A stretch of DNA of 15,788 nucleotides from an uncultured bacterium (GTDB taxonomy: Bacteria; Bdellovibrionota_C; UBA2361; SZUA-149; CALKYB01): the NCBI GenBank assembly GCA_938022485.1, contig CALIEE010000033.1, forward strand, positions 1-15,788, read 5' to 3'. Positions 1 through 7,129 of this stretch are shown here, piece after piece (the stretch's first letter is position 1; the number at the start of each line of letters is the position of its first letter). The position numbers were made by a program, and so were the translations under genes. The notes under the pieces were generated by a model. The model was not told the origin of the DNA and did not search any database. It saw nothing but the letters and a program-made list of their open reading frames with translations.

Positions 1-19
1 ACAAACTTGACTAAACAAA

Positions 20-988
20 GTGTTGAATCGAACTCAGACAATCGAATCTAAAAAAGAGGCTAGCCTTCAAGGTAAAGTGGCTATAGTTGTTGTTTCCTAT
101 AACTCTGGCAAAGACTTAAGAACACTTTTCTCATCGTTAGACACTTTGTCATATCAAAATTTCAAAATCTTTTTAGTCGACAATTGTTCAAGCCTTGAGG
201 AGCAAGAGCAGCTCAATGAGTTTGAGGATCGAAAGGATCTGCAGTTAGTTAGAAACGTTGAAAACGCAGGCTTTGCTGCCGGAAATAACCTCGGAATTCG
301 AAAAGCCTTGATTTGGCAGCCAGATTTTATTTGGCTACTAAATGCCGATACTATAGTGGAGCCTGACGCCCTCTCTTCTTTAATGAGTGCTGCTAGTAAA
401 TCCTCTCAAGTTGATTGTTGGGGTAACTTAGTTTGCTCCGGAATGCCTCGAGATAACGCTACCGTTTGGTGCAAGGGAGGGGAAATAGACCTGGCGCAGC
501 AAGAAGTTGCTATGAGATCATACGGTGAAAGCTACAAGCCTGCCTCTAAACCCTCCAGCCCTGAAGTTTGTGACTATATTCCAGGCTGCTCAATGTTCTT
601 CCGACCTGAGTTGATTAAAAAAGTAGGCTTTATGCCAGAGGACTATTTTATGTACTTCGAGGAAACAGCTTGGTGTGCAGAAATGAGAAGGAAGGGACTG
701 ACCTTAGCTGTAGACCCGAATGCTATCGTTTGGCATGCCACCGACGATGGCAAAACCTCTTCCGTGTTCCACACTTATTACTATAATCGTAACCAACTTA
801 AGTTTTGGTTTAGACAATCTTCGCTGGTTGGCCGTTTGTCCCTAGTCTTTGATTCTGCATTTAAAAAATTGCCTAGAGCTTTGAAGGCTTTTTATAAAGC
901 GGGTAGCTTAGCCGAAAAAGAAATTTTCAAAGCCCATGCTAGGGCTAATTTAGATTTTCTTCTTTGCCGAGGTGGCCGTAGGATCTAA
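20..988 (+). CDS. Family 2 glycosyltransferase (rhamnosyltransferase-like)
   Basis: Predicted cytoplasmic GT-A-fold enzyme that moves a sugar from a nucleotide-sugar donor onto a growing surface glycan. Seen in the 322-residue product: the nucleotide-binding start VVSYN (24-28), VDN (53-55), GFAAGNNLG (84-92), the DxD-like LLNADT (106-111), and the acceptor-side block with FEE (213-215), W218 and VWH (237-239). This pattern is typical of the WbbL/RfbF-like rhamnosyltransferase branch of GT2. The start is GTG at 20; an in-frame TGA at 8-10 rules out an earlier start. No Shine-Dalgarno sequence is visible in the few bases available. It converges with the membrane mannosyltransferase gene, so these two surface-sugar genes are neighbours but not an operon. 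The family is secure; the sugar and acceptor are not readable from sequence. Confidence 0.9.
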   Translation: MLNRTQTIESKKEASLQGKVAIVVVSYNSGKDLRTLFSSLDTLSYQNFKIFLVDNCSSLEEQEQLNEFEDRKDLQLVRNVENAGFAAGNNLGIRKALIWQPDFIWLLNADTIVEPDALSSLMSAASKSSQVDCWGNLVCSGMPRDNATVWCKGGEIDLAQQEVAMRSYGESYKPASKPSSPEVCDYIPGCSMFFRPELIKKVGFMPEDYFMYFEETAWCAEMRRKGLTLAVDPNAIVWHATDDGKTSSVFHTYYYNRNQLKFWFRQSSLVGRLSLVFDSAFKKLPRALKAFYKAGSLAEKEIFKAHARANLDFLLCRGGRRI

Positions 989-996
989 CACCGCCT

Positions 997-1025
997 GCCT
1001 TGATTCACAGTAACTAGGTCAAGGC
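997..1025. terminator. Inverted repeat between convergent genes, possible bidirectional terminator
   Basis: A perfect 7-bp inverted repeat, GCCTTGA (997-1003) and TCAAGGC (1019-1025), has a 15-base loop. It lies just after the GT2 stop codon and covers the last codons and stop (1014-1016) of the opposing gene. Neither side has a T tract, so it is a weak candidate for intrinsic termination. Confidence 0.3.
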
Positions 1026-2177
1026 CGATGTGGCTTTCATCGAGAAGAGAAGCGTCATAATTCCAAGTCCAACACTAAATATTGTAAGAAGAACTCTCTC
1101 CCAATTCTTGCCAATGCTTACAGCCGCCAGTAATGGAAAAATTGGAAACAGACTTAGCGTGTGACGAGCTAGTGACAAGGTGCTGCCCGTCCAAAGGCTT
1201 GCAGCTACAGGAATCGTAACCAATAAAGCCGCAGCCAGGTTTCTGTTTTTAAGGAATGCTAGTCCAGCTGCTAAAGATAGAAGCCCTGCCATAATATTTA
1301 GTGAAACAAAGTTCCAGTCAGTAAGAAGTATCGGGTTGGCCAAGTCAATGTCAGGAAAACCTCCAGGCCTCCAGGTTTTTTGAATTTCCATCCAAGCTAA
1401 AGGGTTTCCCGTTAACGAATAAAGGTAAGCCGAGAAGAGAATTATTCCCAGAGGGGCTATTGTGACAGACAGAAGTATTGCTTGTATCCGTTTGTAGCCA
1501 TTCTGAAATAAGTAAAAAAGAAAAGCAGGAGCCATCAACAATCCAGTTGGTCTCGTGCCAGTAGCCAGGGCAAAAACTATTGCTGCGAAAAAAGGTTGGC
1601 CAGTTCTTACTAGAAGCGCTGAAAATAACACCAAGAAAAGAAATAAAGATTCAGTTAAGGGTAAACTAAAAAAATAACTGGTTGGGAAGAAGCAGAGCAG
1701 CCACAGTGAAAGCTTAGCTATTTCAGGGCTTAACTCCGAGTGCCTAAGCAAGCGATGAAGAAGTGTTAAGGACAGAAATAGAAAAAAATTACTGAGGAAT
1801 AGACCGGAGTAAACATATTCTCCAGATATCTTGGACGCTAGTTTCCATGTTGCTGGGAATAGAGGAAAAAAGGCCCAATTGCGTTGAACATCAGTGATTT
1901 CAGTTTCAGTTGAATAGCCTCTTTTGATAATTCCTAGATACCAGCCAGCATCGCCAACAATTATACTCTTATCCAGATTGCCAATAGTTTGGATTATATT
2001 GCCAATGCGCACCTGAGGTCTGAGAACTGAGTTGTCTTGGTGCTCAAGTAGAATAAAGGATGACCCTAAAAGAAAAACTAAAACCAAAAGAAGTCTGGAA
2101 AGTAAAAACGGAACAAGTGCGGCCCTAAAACTATTGGCTAAACTTTCCTCAGCTAGGTTTTTGTTACTTAAATTCAT
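1014..2177 (-). CDS. PIG-V-like integral membrane mannosyltransferase (GT-C)
   Basis: Predicted inner-membrane GT-C glycosyltransferase that would use a lipid-linked sugar on the outer face of the membrane. The 387-residue product is strongly hydrophobic with many membrane segments, the first at about 20-44. After it comes a loop with GDAGWYLGIIKRGY (75-88), which matches the PIG-V family signature around an acidic residue (here D76), followed by NWAFFPLFP (100-108), the second hallmark of that family. Length fits the family (about 400). The start is ATG at 2177, with no obvious Shine-Dalgarno sequence. It stands alone on the minus strand, divergent from a small orphan gene and convergent with a GT2 gene. 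The bacterial members are poorly characterised; mannose as donor is inferred from eukaryotic PIG-V and is uncertain. Confidence 0.8.
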   Translation of the reverse strand: MNLSNKNLAEESLANSFRAALVPFLLSRLLLVLVFLLGSSFILLEHQDNSVLRPQVRIGNIIQTIGNLDKSIIVGDAGWYLGIIKRGYSTETEITDVQRNWAFFPLFPATWKLASKISGEYVYSGLFLSNFFLFLSLTLLHRLLRHSELSPEIAKLSLWLLCFFPTSYFFSLPLTESLFLFLVLFSALLVRTGQPFFAAIVFALATGTRPTGLLMAPAFLFYLFQNGYKRIQAILLSVTIAPLGIILFSAYLYSLTGNPLAWMEIQKTWRPGGFPDIDLANPILLTDWNFVSLNIMAGLLSLAAGLAFLKNRNLAAALLVTIPVAASLWTGSTLSLARHTLSLFPIFPLLAAVSIGKNWERVLLTIFSVGLGIMTLLFSMKATSALT

Positions 2178-2321
2178 TTTTGTTGAAGTCTAGAATAGAT
2201 CTAGGAGGCATAGGCGATAAAAATCTATTTGATAACTTATTTTTCTATATTGCAAGGATTGGAAAGCCCATGGAACACTTATTTTCTTGATGCTGTGGGT
2301 GTGGCGGCAGAGCAGGAAAGC

Positions 2322-2327
2322 GGAGGT
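2322..2327 (+). promoter_or_regulatory. Strong ribosome binding site that sets the start of the 81-residue ORF
   Basis: GGAGGT at 2322-2327 sits 6 bases before ATG 2334. It supports this internal start over the earlier TTG at 2229, which has no such site. Confidence 0.6.
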
Positions 2328-2333
2328 AGAGAT

Positions 2334-2579
2334 ATGTTTGAAAAACCAGTTACTCAATTGTGCTATGCGGAGGAAGAAGATCTTCTGGCCCTAGCTCAAG
2401 CTTTGCTAGAGTCTGCCGTAATCTTTCGTGGAAGTGAAAGTCATCAGAATTTAAGCAAGGTCGATAGAATTCGCCATGTAGACGCCATTTTTGATGATCG
2501 GTTTTTGCTAGACCAGCTTTACAGGGCAGGGAATATTCCTCATCTTGCAGATCATGTAGAGTTGGACAGGCTTAGCTAG
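2334..2579 (+). CDS. Small acidic hypothetical protein (81 aa)
   Basis: Not recognised. The frame is open from TTG 2229, but ATG 2334 is preceded by an ideal GGAGGT, so an 81-residue product is preferred. It starts MFEKPVTQLC and is rich in Glu, Asp and Leu. It has no signal peptide or membrane segment and reads as mostly helical, with an acidic helix near 12-30 (EEEDLLALAQALLESAVIF) and a second charged helix near 41-63. The C-terminal part contains several His and Asp residues, but no recognised metal motif. The gene stands alone between two minus-strand genes, divergent from the PIG-V-like gene and convergent with the CPBP protease gene. Its function is unknown; the ribosome binding site and neat fit between neighbours argue that it is real. 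Confidence 0.6.
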   Translation: MFEKPVTQLCYAEEEDLLALAQALLESAVIFRGSESHQNLSKVDRIRHVDAIFDDRFLLDQLYRAGNIPHLADHVELDRLS

Positions 2580-2598
2580 GCATTCCCGACTCCTAGCT
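2574..2598. terminator. Hairpin at convergent gene ends, possible terminator
   Basis: AGCTAGG (2574-2580) pairs with CCTAGCT (2592-2598) around an 11-base loop. It overlaps the stop codon of the small ORF and ends 8 bases before the CPBP stop codon. It is followed by TAAAAAAC, so there is no T tract in the plus direction, and none is seen in the minus direction. Placement, more than strength, suggests a terminator role. Confidence 0.35.
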
Positions 2599-2605
2599 TA
2601 AAAAA

Positions 2606-4072
2606 CTATCTAAAGATAAACATTACCATGACTAGCGTGCCGCAGTTAACACAGGCATGCGCAATCATCGGTGCCAGTAAACCACCTCTCCATTCCCGAA
2701 GAACGGCCAGAAACATACCAATCATTGTTAGCGGAACCATTCCAATAGGACCTTGGGGATGAACAGCAGCAAATATAAGTGAAGAAATAATGATTGAAGC
2801 AGCCGCTGAAGATCTAGTTCTTAGCCATCCGTATAAAGCACCCCGAAACATAATTTCTTCTATGATTGGAGCGCATACCACCGCCAGAAAGAATATTAGG
2901 GCTATCTTAAAATTGTCAGGAGCCTGAGTGAGAATTGGAACAATTGGATGCCCGCCTTGGCTAACGTCAAGTTTTAAGGCCGATAGGATGGAGGCGTAGA
3001 TTAAAAGAACTATAAAAAAAGGAGTCCAGATTCCAACATACAATAGGGGAGTAGTTGTAATATCTCTTAGAGCCCTTCCCCAGCCGTCAAGAGTTAGTCC
3101 CACGTCTTCACGAATTGTTTTAAAATCCATTCCTGAAAGAAGGGGAAACAAGAGGGCCAATAGGGAGCCAACAATAATTGGCACCTGTATTTTTAGGTCA
3201 GGTTTTAGACCAAGGTGAACTACCAGAAGTTTGACGATTAATGAGCCAGACAACATAATTGCCATGTAGACACAAAAAATCTCCAGTAAATGAGCGGAGC
3301 TGTTTAGCGGTACAAAACGAGTGTTGAACTTATCTCTCAGGTACTGAAAGACTGAAATGGAGAAAATACTAACGGAACTGAGTGCGAATATTGTTAAAAA
3401 TACTGCTCCAATTACGAATTTAGTAAATCCCTTGTTTAGACTATTTTCGAATTCAGGGTCTATGTTTTCAGCCTTAGAGTTCTTTTGAAGATAAAGATTA
3501 CCCATCCATTTCATTTTCTCCTGGAGCAACTTTCGCTCTTCTTCAGAGAAAGTTTTATTGGAATTCTGAATACTTTCAATTAATAGTTGGTCGACTGGTT
3601 CTGCATTTTTGGCTTGTCTAAGTTTAAGCTCCTCTAAGGCAGTGCCTTGATCGATGTCGAACCAATTTCTAAGCACCACTCTACTGCGAAGGGATGCTCT
3701 ACCCATTTTGCTAAAAATTCCCTCAGGCAGGGCTTCCTTACTAAACAATCCCTCTAAGTATTGAGATCGAATCAAGTTAGCCATTCCCTTCATTTGAGTA
3801 GGGTCTTGATTAATAGAGTTTTTATTAAAAAATTTAATACCTCCGATTACAATCTTAGCCTGCTTCTCTAAAAGCTGAGCATCCATGTCGGAAGGTTCTT
3901 TTGAGATTTGGGAGCTACCTTTCTTTGGACTTATGTTAATAAAGTCCAATACCCCCCAAGCGTTTACGATTGTTAAGAGAAGGGTCAACACCGTCAGAAT
4001 GTAAAAGACGATATTTCTAAGAGGGCTGTTACCGGAAATTGAGGCTGCCAAGGGATATCCTGTTATGGGCAA
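2606..4072 (-). CDS. CPBP family intramembrane metalloprotease with an extra N-terminal region
   Basis: Predicted inner-membrane protease of the CPBP (CAAX protease/bacteriocin-processing, Abi) family. The C-terminal core carries all the family motifs: EEIMFR (E405, E406, R410), FAAVH (434-438) and HACVN (472-476), the Glu/His set thought to bind the catalytic metal. At 488 residues it is much longer than the usual roughly 200-300. There is a first membrane segment at about 19-38, then a charged soluble stretch at about 46-215, then a membrane bundle from about 217 to the C terminus. The start is TTG at 4072 without a clear Shine-Dalgarno sequence; the next Met (residue 63) would drop the first membrane segment. 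Substrate unknown. Members act in protein processing, bacteriocin immunity or signalling, and this one has no bacteriocin genes nearby. The family call is secure; the exact start is not. Confidence 0.88.
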   Translation of the reverse strand: MPITGYPLAASISGNSPLRNIVFYILTVLTLLLTIVNAWGVLDFINISPKKGSSQISKEPSDMDAQLLEKQAKIVIGGIKFFNKNSINQDPTQMKGMANLIRSQYLEGLFSKEALPEGIFSKMGRASLRSRVVLRNWFDIDQGTALEELKLRQAKNAEPVDQLLIESIQNSNKTFSEEERKLLQEKMKWMGNLYLQKNSKAENIDPEFENSLNKGFTKFVIGAVFLTIFALSSVSIFSISVFQYLRDKFNTRFVPLNSSAHLLEIFCVYMAIMLSGSLIVKLLVVHLGLKPDLKIQVPIIVGSLLALLFPLLSGMDFKTIREDVGLTLDGWGRALRDITTTPLLYVGIWTPFFIVLLIYASILSALKLDVSQGGHPIVPILTQAPDNFKIALIFFLAVVCAPIIEEIMFRGALYGWLRTRSSAAASIIISSLIFAAVHPQGPIGMVPLTMIGMFLAVLREWRGGLLAPMIAHACVNCGTLVMVMFIFR

Positions 4073-4137
4073 AGTAAGTACAAATGAGAGTTAAGTTCTC
4101 AGACTTGAAAATACTATTGCTAGGATAGGATTGGCAA

Positions 4138-4171
4138 GTAGCTACCAAGACTTGCAAGCTCACAAGGCCTT
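4138..4171. promoter_or_regulatory. Three evenly spaced palindromes ahead of pgl, possible operator
   Basis: Three perfect 8-bp palindromes, GTAGCTAC (4138-4145), CTTGCAAG (4151-4158) and AAGGCCTT (4164-4171), begin exactly 13 bases apart in the divergent CPBP/pgl spacer. CAAG recurs at 4135, 4146, 4155, 4163 and 4181. This could be a binding site for a regulator of either gene. No known consensus was recognised. Confidence 0.25.
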
Positions 4172-4186
4172 TTGTAAGTTCAAGGC

Positions 4187-4891
4187 GTGAAGATCCTAGA
4201 TAACTATCAACAACTTTTTTCTGAACTGGTCTCTATTATAGAGTCTGAACTGTCCAAGGGCTCTAGCGGAGCCTTGGGGTTCTGTGGTGGAAGGAGTATC
4301 CGATCATTGTATGAACAGTTGCTAGACAACCCTGATTATATCTCCAAAGAAAACTGGAAAAAATTACAGTTTTTTTTAGTTGATGAACGACTAGTTTCTG
4401 TAGGTAGTAGGGAGTCTAATTTTCTTCAGCTAGAAAAGGAGCTTTTGGAGCCCTTAAGAAAGAAGAGCTTAATTTCGTCAGAGCAGATGCACCCCGCACT
4501 TAAAGATGATTGCGATGCGGAAAGTTTAATAGAACTTTATCAAGATACTCTTCATGCCAATGGCAAAGAATTACTGGTTGCCTTTTTGGGAGTTGGTGAA
4601 GATGGTCACATTGCCTCTCTTTTTCCTGGCCATTTCTCTGGAGTGTTGGAGTCTGGTGCTGAGGAGCAAGATTTTTTACTAGTCGAGGATTCTCCAAAAC
4701 CTCCACTAAGAAGAATCTCTGCTTCTCCAAGCTTACTAAGAAGGGCAAGGCATGTCTTTTTAATTTTCTCTGGTTCTGCCAAGAGACAAGCTTGGGATAA
4801 CTTTAATAATCCGGATTTAGGTGTGGATGATTGCCCTGCTAAACTGTTTTTTGGGCAGAGTAATTTGAGTTGCCTAGTGAATTTAGCCTAA
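4187..4891 (+). CDS. pgl: 6-phosphogluconolactonase
   Basis: Hydrolyses 6-phosphogluconolactone to 6-phosphogluconate, the second step of the oxidative pentose phosphate pathway, in the cytoplasm. The 234-residue product shows the family pattern: the phosphate loop GFCGGRS (31-37), FLVDER (63-68) followed by ESN (76-78), and LGVGEDGHIASLFPG (134-148), which separates true lactonases from the related glucosamine-6-phosphate deaminases. Length is normal for the Pgl/DevB group. The start is GTG at 4187; an in-frame TAA at 4175-4177 blocks an upstream start, and no good Shine-Dalgarno sequence is seen. Glucose-6-phosphate dehydrogenase (zwf), a common partner, is not in the window. A DUF1015 gene follows after 25 bases and is probably co-transcribed. 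Confidence 0.93.
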   Translation: MKILDNYQQLFSELVSIIESELSKGSSGALGFCGGRSIRSLYEQLLDNPDYISKENWKKLQFFLVDERLVSVGSRESNFLQLEKELLEPLRKKSLISSEQMHPALKDDCDAESLIELYQDTLHANGKELLVAFLGVGEDGHIASLFPGHFSGVLESGAEEQDFLLVEDSPKPPLRRISASPSLLRRARHVFLIFSGSAKRQAWDNFNNPDLGVDDCPAKLFFGQSNLSCLVNLA

Positions 4892-4916
4892 ACTGAGTAA
4901 GCCTAAGGATTTTTTT

Positions 4917-6143
4917 ATGGTTCAGGTAAGACCTTTTTCTGCATTGCGACCCACAAAAAAGACGGCGAAAGACGTAGCATCTGTCCCTTATGATGTAGTT
5001 GATCGTGATGAAGCACGAGAGTTGGCAGGTGAAAATAGCAGTAGTTTCCTCAGGGTGATTCGAAGCGATATTGAGTTTGAAAATTCAATCAGTCCCTATG
5101 ATGCCTCCGTGTATGCAAGGGCAGTCGATAATCTTCGTCGTTTGGAAGAGAGTGGCACCTTGGTCCTAGAAGATAAAGATTCTTTTTACGTATATCGAAT
5201 CAAAGCAGGTTCTCACCAACAAACAGGAGTTGTCGCCCTTAGTTCAGTAGCAGACTACGATCAGGGTTTAGTAAAGATTCATGAAAAAACTAGGCCTGAA
5301 AAACTGGAAGATAGAACTCGCCATATGATTGAACTTAAGGCTCACACTGGTCCCGTCTTGCTTACTTTTCGTGATCATGATGGCATCTCGGAAATTTTAA
5401 ACCGCACTGCGGAAAAAGATCCAGTTTTTGATTTTGTTGCTGAGGATGGAGTCTCTCACACGCTATGGCAAGTTGTGGAAGATGGAGAGGAATTGAGAGA
5501 GTCTTTCTCTTTTGTGCCGGCCAGCTATATTGCGGATGGTCATCATCGAGTTGAAAGCTCAAAACTTTGCCGCAACAGTTTTCAAAAAGAAAATTCAGAA
5601 CATAGTGGTAGTGAGGCCTATAATTTTTTTCTATCGGTTCTTTTCCCAGAATCTGAGTTAAACATTTTGGCTTATAATAGAGTGGTTAAAACTATTCCTG
5701 GCGAAGGAGCTAAGTCCTTTCTATCCGCTTTGTCTAATGTGATGAACATCGAAAAGAATGGGAAGAAGGAGCCTTTGGCTAAAGGGGAATTTTGTATGTA
5801 CTTGGCTGGTGACTGGTATTCGCTGAGTCCTTTGGAAAAAATATCCAAGGATCCAGTTGCATCCTTGGACTGCAGTATTCTTCAGGATAGGGTTCTAGCC
5901 CCTCTTTTGGCAGTTGAAGATCCTCGTACTAGTTCTAATGTTAGTTTTGTTGGTGGAATTCGAGGAACGGAAGAGTTGGAGAAACTGGTTGATTCAGGGA
6001 AAGCCCAGGTGGCTTTTTCCCTTTACCCCGTAACTGTCGCAGATTTGCTTAGTGTGGCTGATTCGGGAAAAACAATGCCTCCAAAGTCAACATGGTTTGA
6101 GCCTAAGCTTAGATCTGGAGTTGCTACCCATGTTTTTGGATAG
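4917..6143 (+). CDS. DUF1015 family protein
   Basis: A 408-residue member of the DUF1015 family, recognised by RPF (5-7) and VPYDVV (23-28) near the N terminus, KIHEKTRPEKLEDR (roughly 121-134), and the signature ADGHHR (206-211). These conserved His, Asp and Arg residues suggest an enzyme or ligand-binding site, but no reaction is established to my knowledge. Relatives are often found near serine biosynthesis genes (serA/serC) in other bacteria; here the neighbour is pgl. The start is ATG at 4917 with AAGGAT (4904-4909) 7 bases ahead, a good ribosome binding site. It has no signal peptide or membrane segment, so it is expected to be cytoplasmic. The 25-base gap to pgl suggests a shared transcript. 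Family call is secure; function unknown. Confidence 0.88.
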   Translation: MVQVRPFSALRPTKKTAKDVASVPYDVVDRDEARELAGENSSSFLRVIRSDIEFENSISPYDASVYARAVDNLRRLEESGTLVLEDKDSFYVYRIKAGSHQQTGVVALSSVADYDQGLVKIHEKTRPEKLEDRTRHMIELKAHTGPVLLTFRDHDGISEILNRTAEKDPVFDFVAEDGVSHTLWQVVEDGEELRESFSFVPASYIADGHHRVESSKLCRNSFQKENSEHSGSEAYNFFLSVLFPESELNILAYNRVVKTIPGEGAKSFLSALSNVMNIEKNGKKEPLAKGEFCMYLAGDWYSLSPLEKISKDPVASLDCSILQDRVLAPLLAVEDPRTSSNVSFVGGIRGTEELEKLVDSGKAQVAFSLYPVTVADLLSVADSGKTMPPKSTWFEPKLRSGVATHVFG

Positions 6144-6157
6144 TGGTAGATCTTTTT
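6124..6157 (+). terminator. Weak intrinsic terminator after the DUF1015 gene
   Basis: CTACC (6124-6128) can pair with GGTAG (6145-6149) around a 16-base loop, followed by ATCTTTTT. The T tract is good but the stem is short and overlaps the last codons of the gene. Confidence 0.3.
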
Positions 6158-6160
6158 GAC

Positions 6161-6766
6161 TTAAAGGTTTTTCCAGCACGGGTGTTTTTTAACTAGCGCA
6201 AGAGCCTTTTTAAGAAGACCGATTCCTGGCTCTGTTCTGTGCCAGGTTGAGGCTCCTGAAGGGTGAGGTAGCGGAATTAGGTCAACCAATCCGTGTTTGA
6301 GTTTTACTTGATGCAAACTTCCAACCACTTCAGTTAGTTTCTTGAAACTTAGAAATTGATTGATGGCCAGTTTACCTACCGGAATAATTAGTCCAGGTTC
6401 TAGCAAATGACATTCTTTTTCAAACCAATTAGCGCAGTTCAGAATTTCTGTTTCATTAGGGACTCGGTCACCACCCTTGGGGTTCTTTCCAGGGAAGCAT
6501 CTACATACCGCTGCCATGTAAACCTTTTCTCGAAAGCTCTCTTCGCTCTCGCCGCATTGATCCATCCATTTGAAAAGAGTTTTTCCAGCAGTCCAAGCAA
6601 ATGGCTTTCCAAGCTCTCCCTCTCTAGGTCCTGGAGCCTGACCCACCAGAATCACTTTAGAAAGTATAGGAGGGCCACTTACCACAGGGCCGATCATTTC
6701 AGGACAGGCCTCGCAGTCATGGAGTCTCTTTACGTGGTTTTTAAGTTGGACCAGATTATTTGGCAT
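6161..6766 (-). CDS. Uracil-DNA glycosylase superfamily protein (iron-sulfur type)
   Basis: Predicted DNA repair glycosylase that removes uracil from DNA, of the COG1573 / family 4-like branch. In 201 residues it shows motif A as VGQAPGPREGELGKPF (41-56), followed by TAGKTLF (59-65), and motif B as LPHPSG (166-171). Cysteines at 18 and 21 (CEAC), at 88/90 (CRC) and at 111 match the four-cysteine layout of the 4Fe-4S cluster in family 4 enzymes. Which of C88 or C90 is the ligand is unclear. There is one more cysteine at 119 and one at 197. Motif A has Gln43 where many family 4 enzymes have Glu, so the exact subfamily needs alignment. The start is ATG at 6766 without a clear Shine-Dalgarno sequence. 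It converges with the DUF1015 gene and is divergent from the polysaccharide operon. Confidence 0.87.
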   Translation of the reverse strand: MPNNLVQLKNHVKRLHDCEACPEMIGPVVSGPPILSKVILVGQAPGPREGELGKPFAWTAGKTLFKWMDQCGESEESFREKVYMAAVCRCFPGKNPKGGDRVPNETEILNCANWFEKECHLLEPGLIIPVGKLAINQFLSFKKLTEVVGSLHQVKLKHGLVDLIPLPHPSGASTWHRTEPGIGLLKKALALVKKHPCWKNL

Positions 6767-7129
6767 AGTCAGATAAATTGAGAGTTGGCGGGGATTTTAG
6801 ACAATCTTGTAAGAAATGCGAATGGCTGTGGAAAAACTATTAGTATAGTTGGTAATTCACTAAGAATTTCGGTATTTCCCCCAACTTTAGGGCTGAAATG
6901 CTGGCCTATTTACTCTGCTGAAGGTAGAAACGTGGACTTCTGTGGAGTTGAGAAAGGACCGCCTGAGAGCCTTCAAGGTTTGCTGAGTGCGTGAAATTCA
7001 TACTATTCTACTCGTCTGATTTTTGCCTAATTGGAGAGGGCGCAGACCCAAGCACTGAGTAAGTGTTTGTTTAGTGAGGAGAGGTTCTCTTCCAAGTATT
7101 TAGTTTGTCACAGGGCGGCTTTAGAGTTT
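6767..7129 (+). other. Gene-free leader between the glycosylase gene and wzt
   Basis: A 363-base divergent spacer. The reading frame 6785-6994 is open from TTG, but it has no ribosome binding site and no recognisable protein, so it is not called. A TATAGT resembling a -10 box (6844-6849) lies inside a small hairpin, AACTAT/ATAGTT (6835-6840 and 6845-6850), with no matching -35. An imperfect hairpin around ATTTC...GAAAT follows near 6872-6897. No JUMPstart/ops element or known riboswitch was recognised. The operon promoter is presumably here. Confidence 0.4.

Noticed and set aside
1180..1383. 67-codon plus-strand frame inside the PIG-V-like gene
   Set aside because: It is antisense to a clear membrane protein gene, and its product has no recognisable features.
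6785..6994. Open frame of 69 codons starting with TTG in the spacer before wzt
   Set aside because: No ribosome binding site, TTG start, no recognisable protein features, and it lies in a divergent spacer expected to hold promoters.
7031..7129. Possible 33-residue N-terminal extension of Wzt from TTG 7031
   Set aside because: No ribosome binding site, follows directly after a stop codon, and adds residues not seen at the start of Wzt-type ATPases; GTG 7130 is a better start though not certain.
6767..7129. JUMPstart/ops element ahead of the polysaccharide operon
   Set aside because: The nearest match, GGGCGGCTTTAG near 7113, differs from the GGCGGTAG core and lies almost on the start codon.
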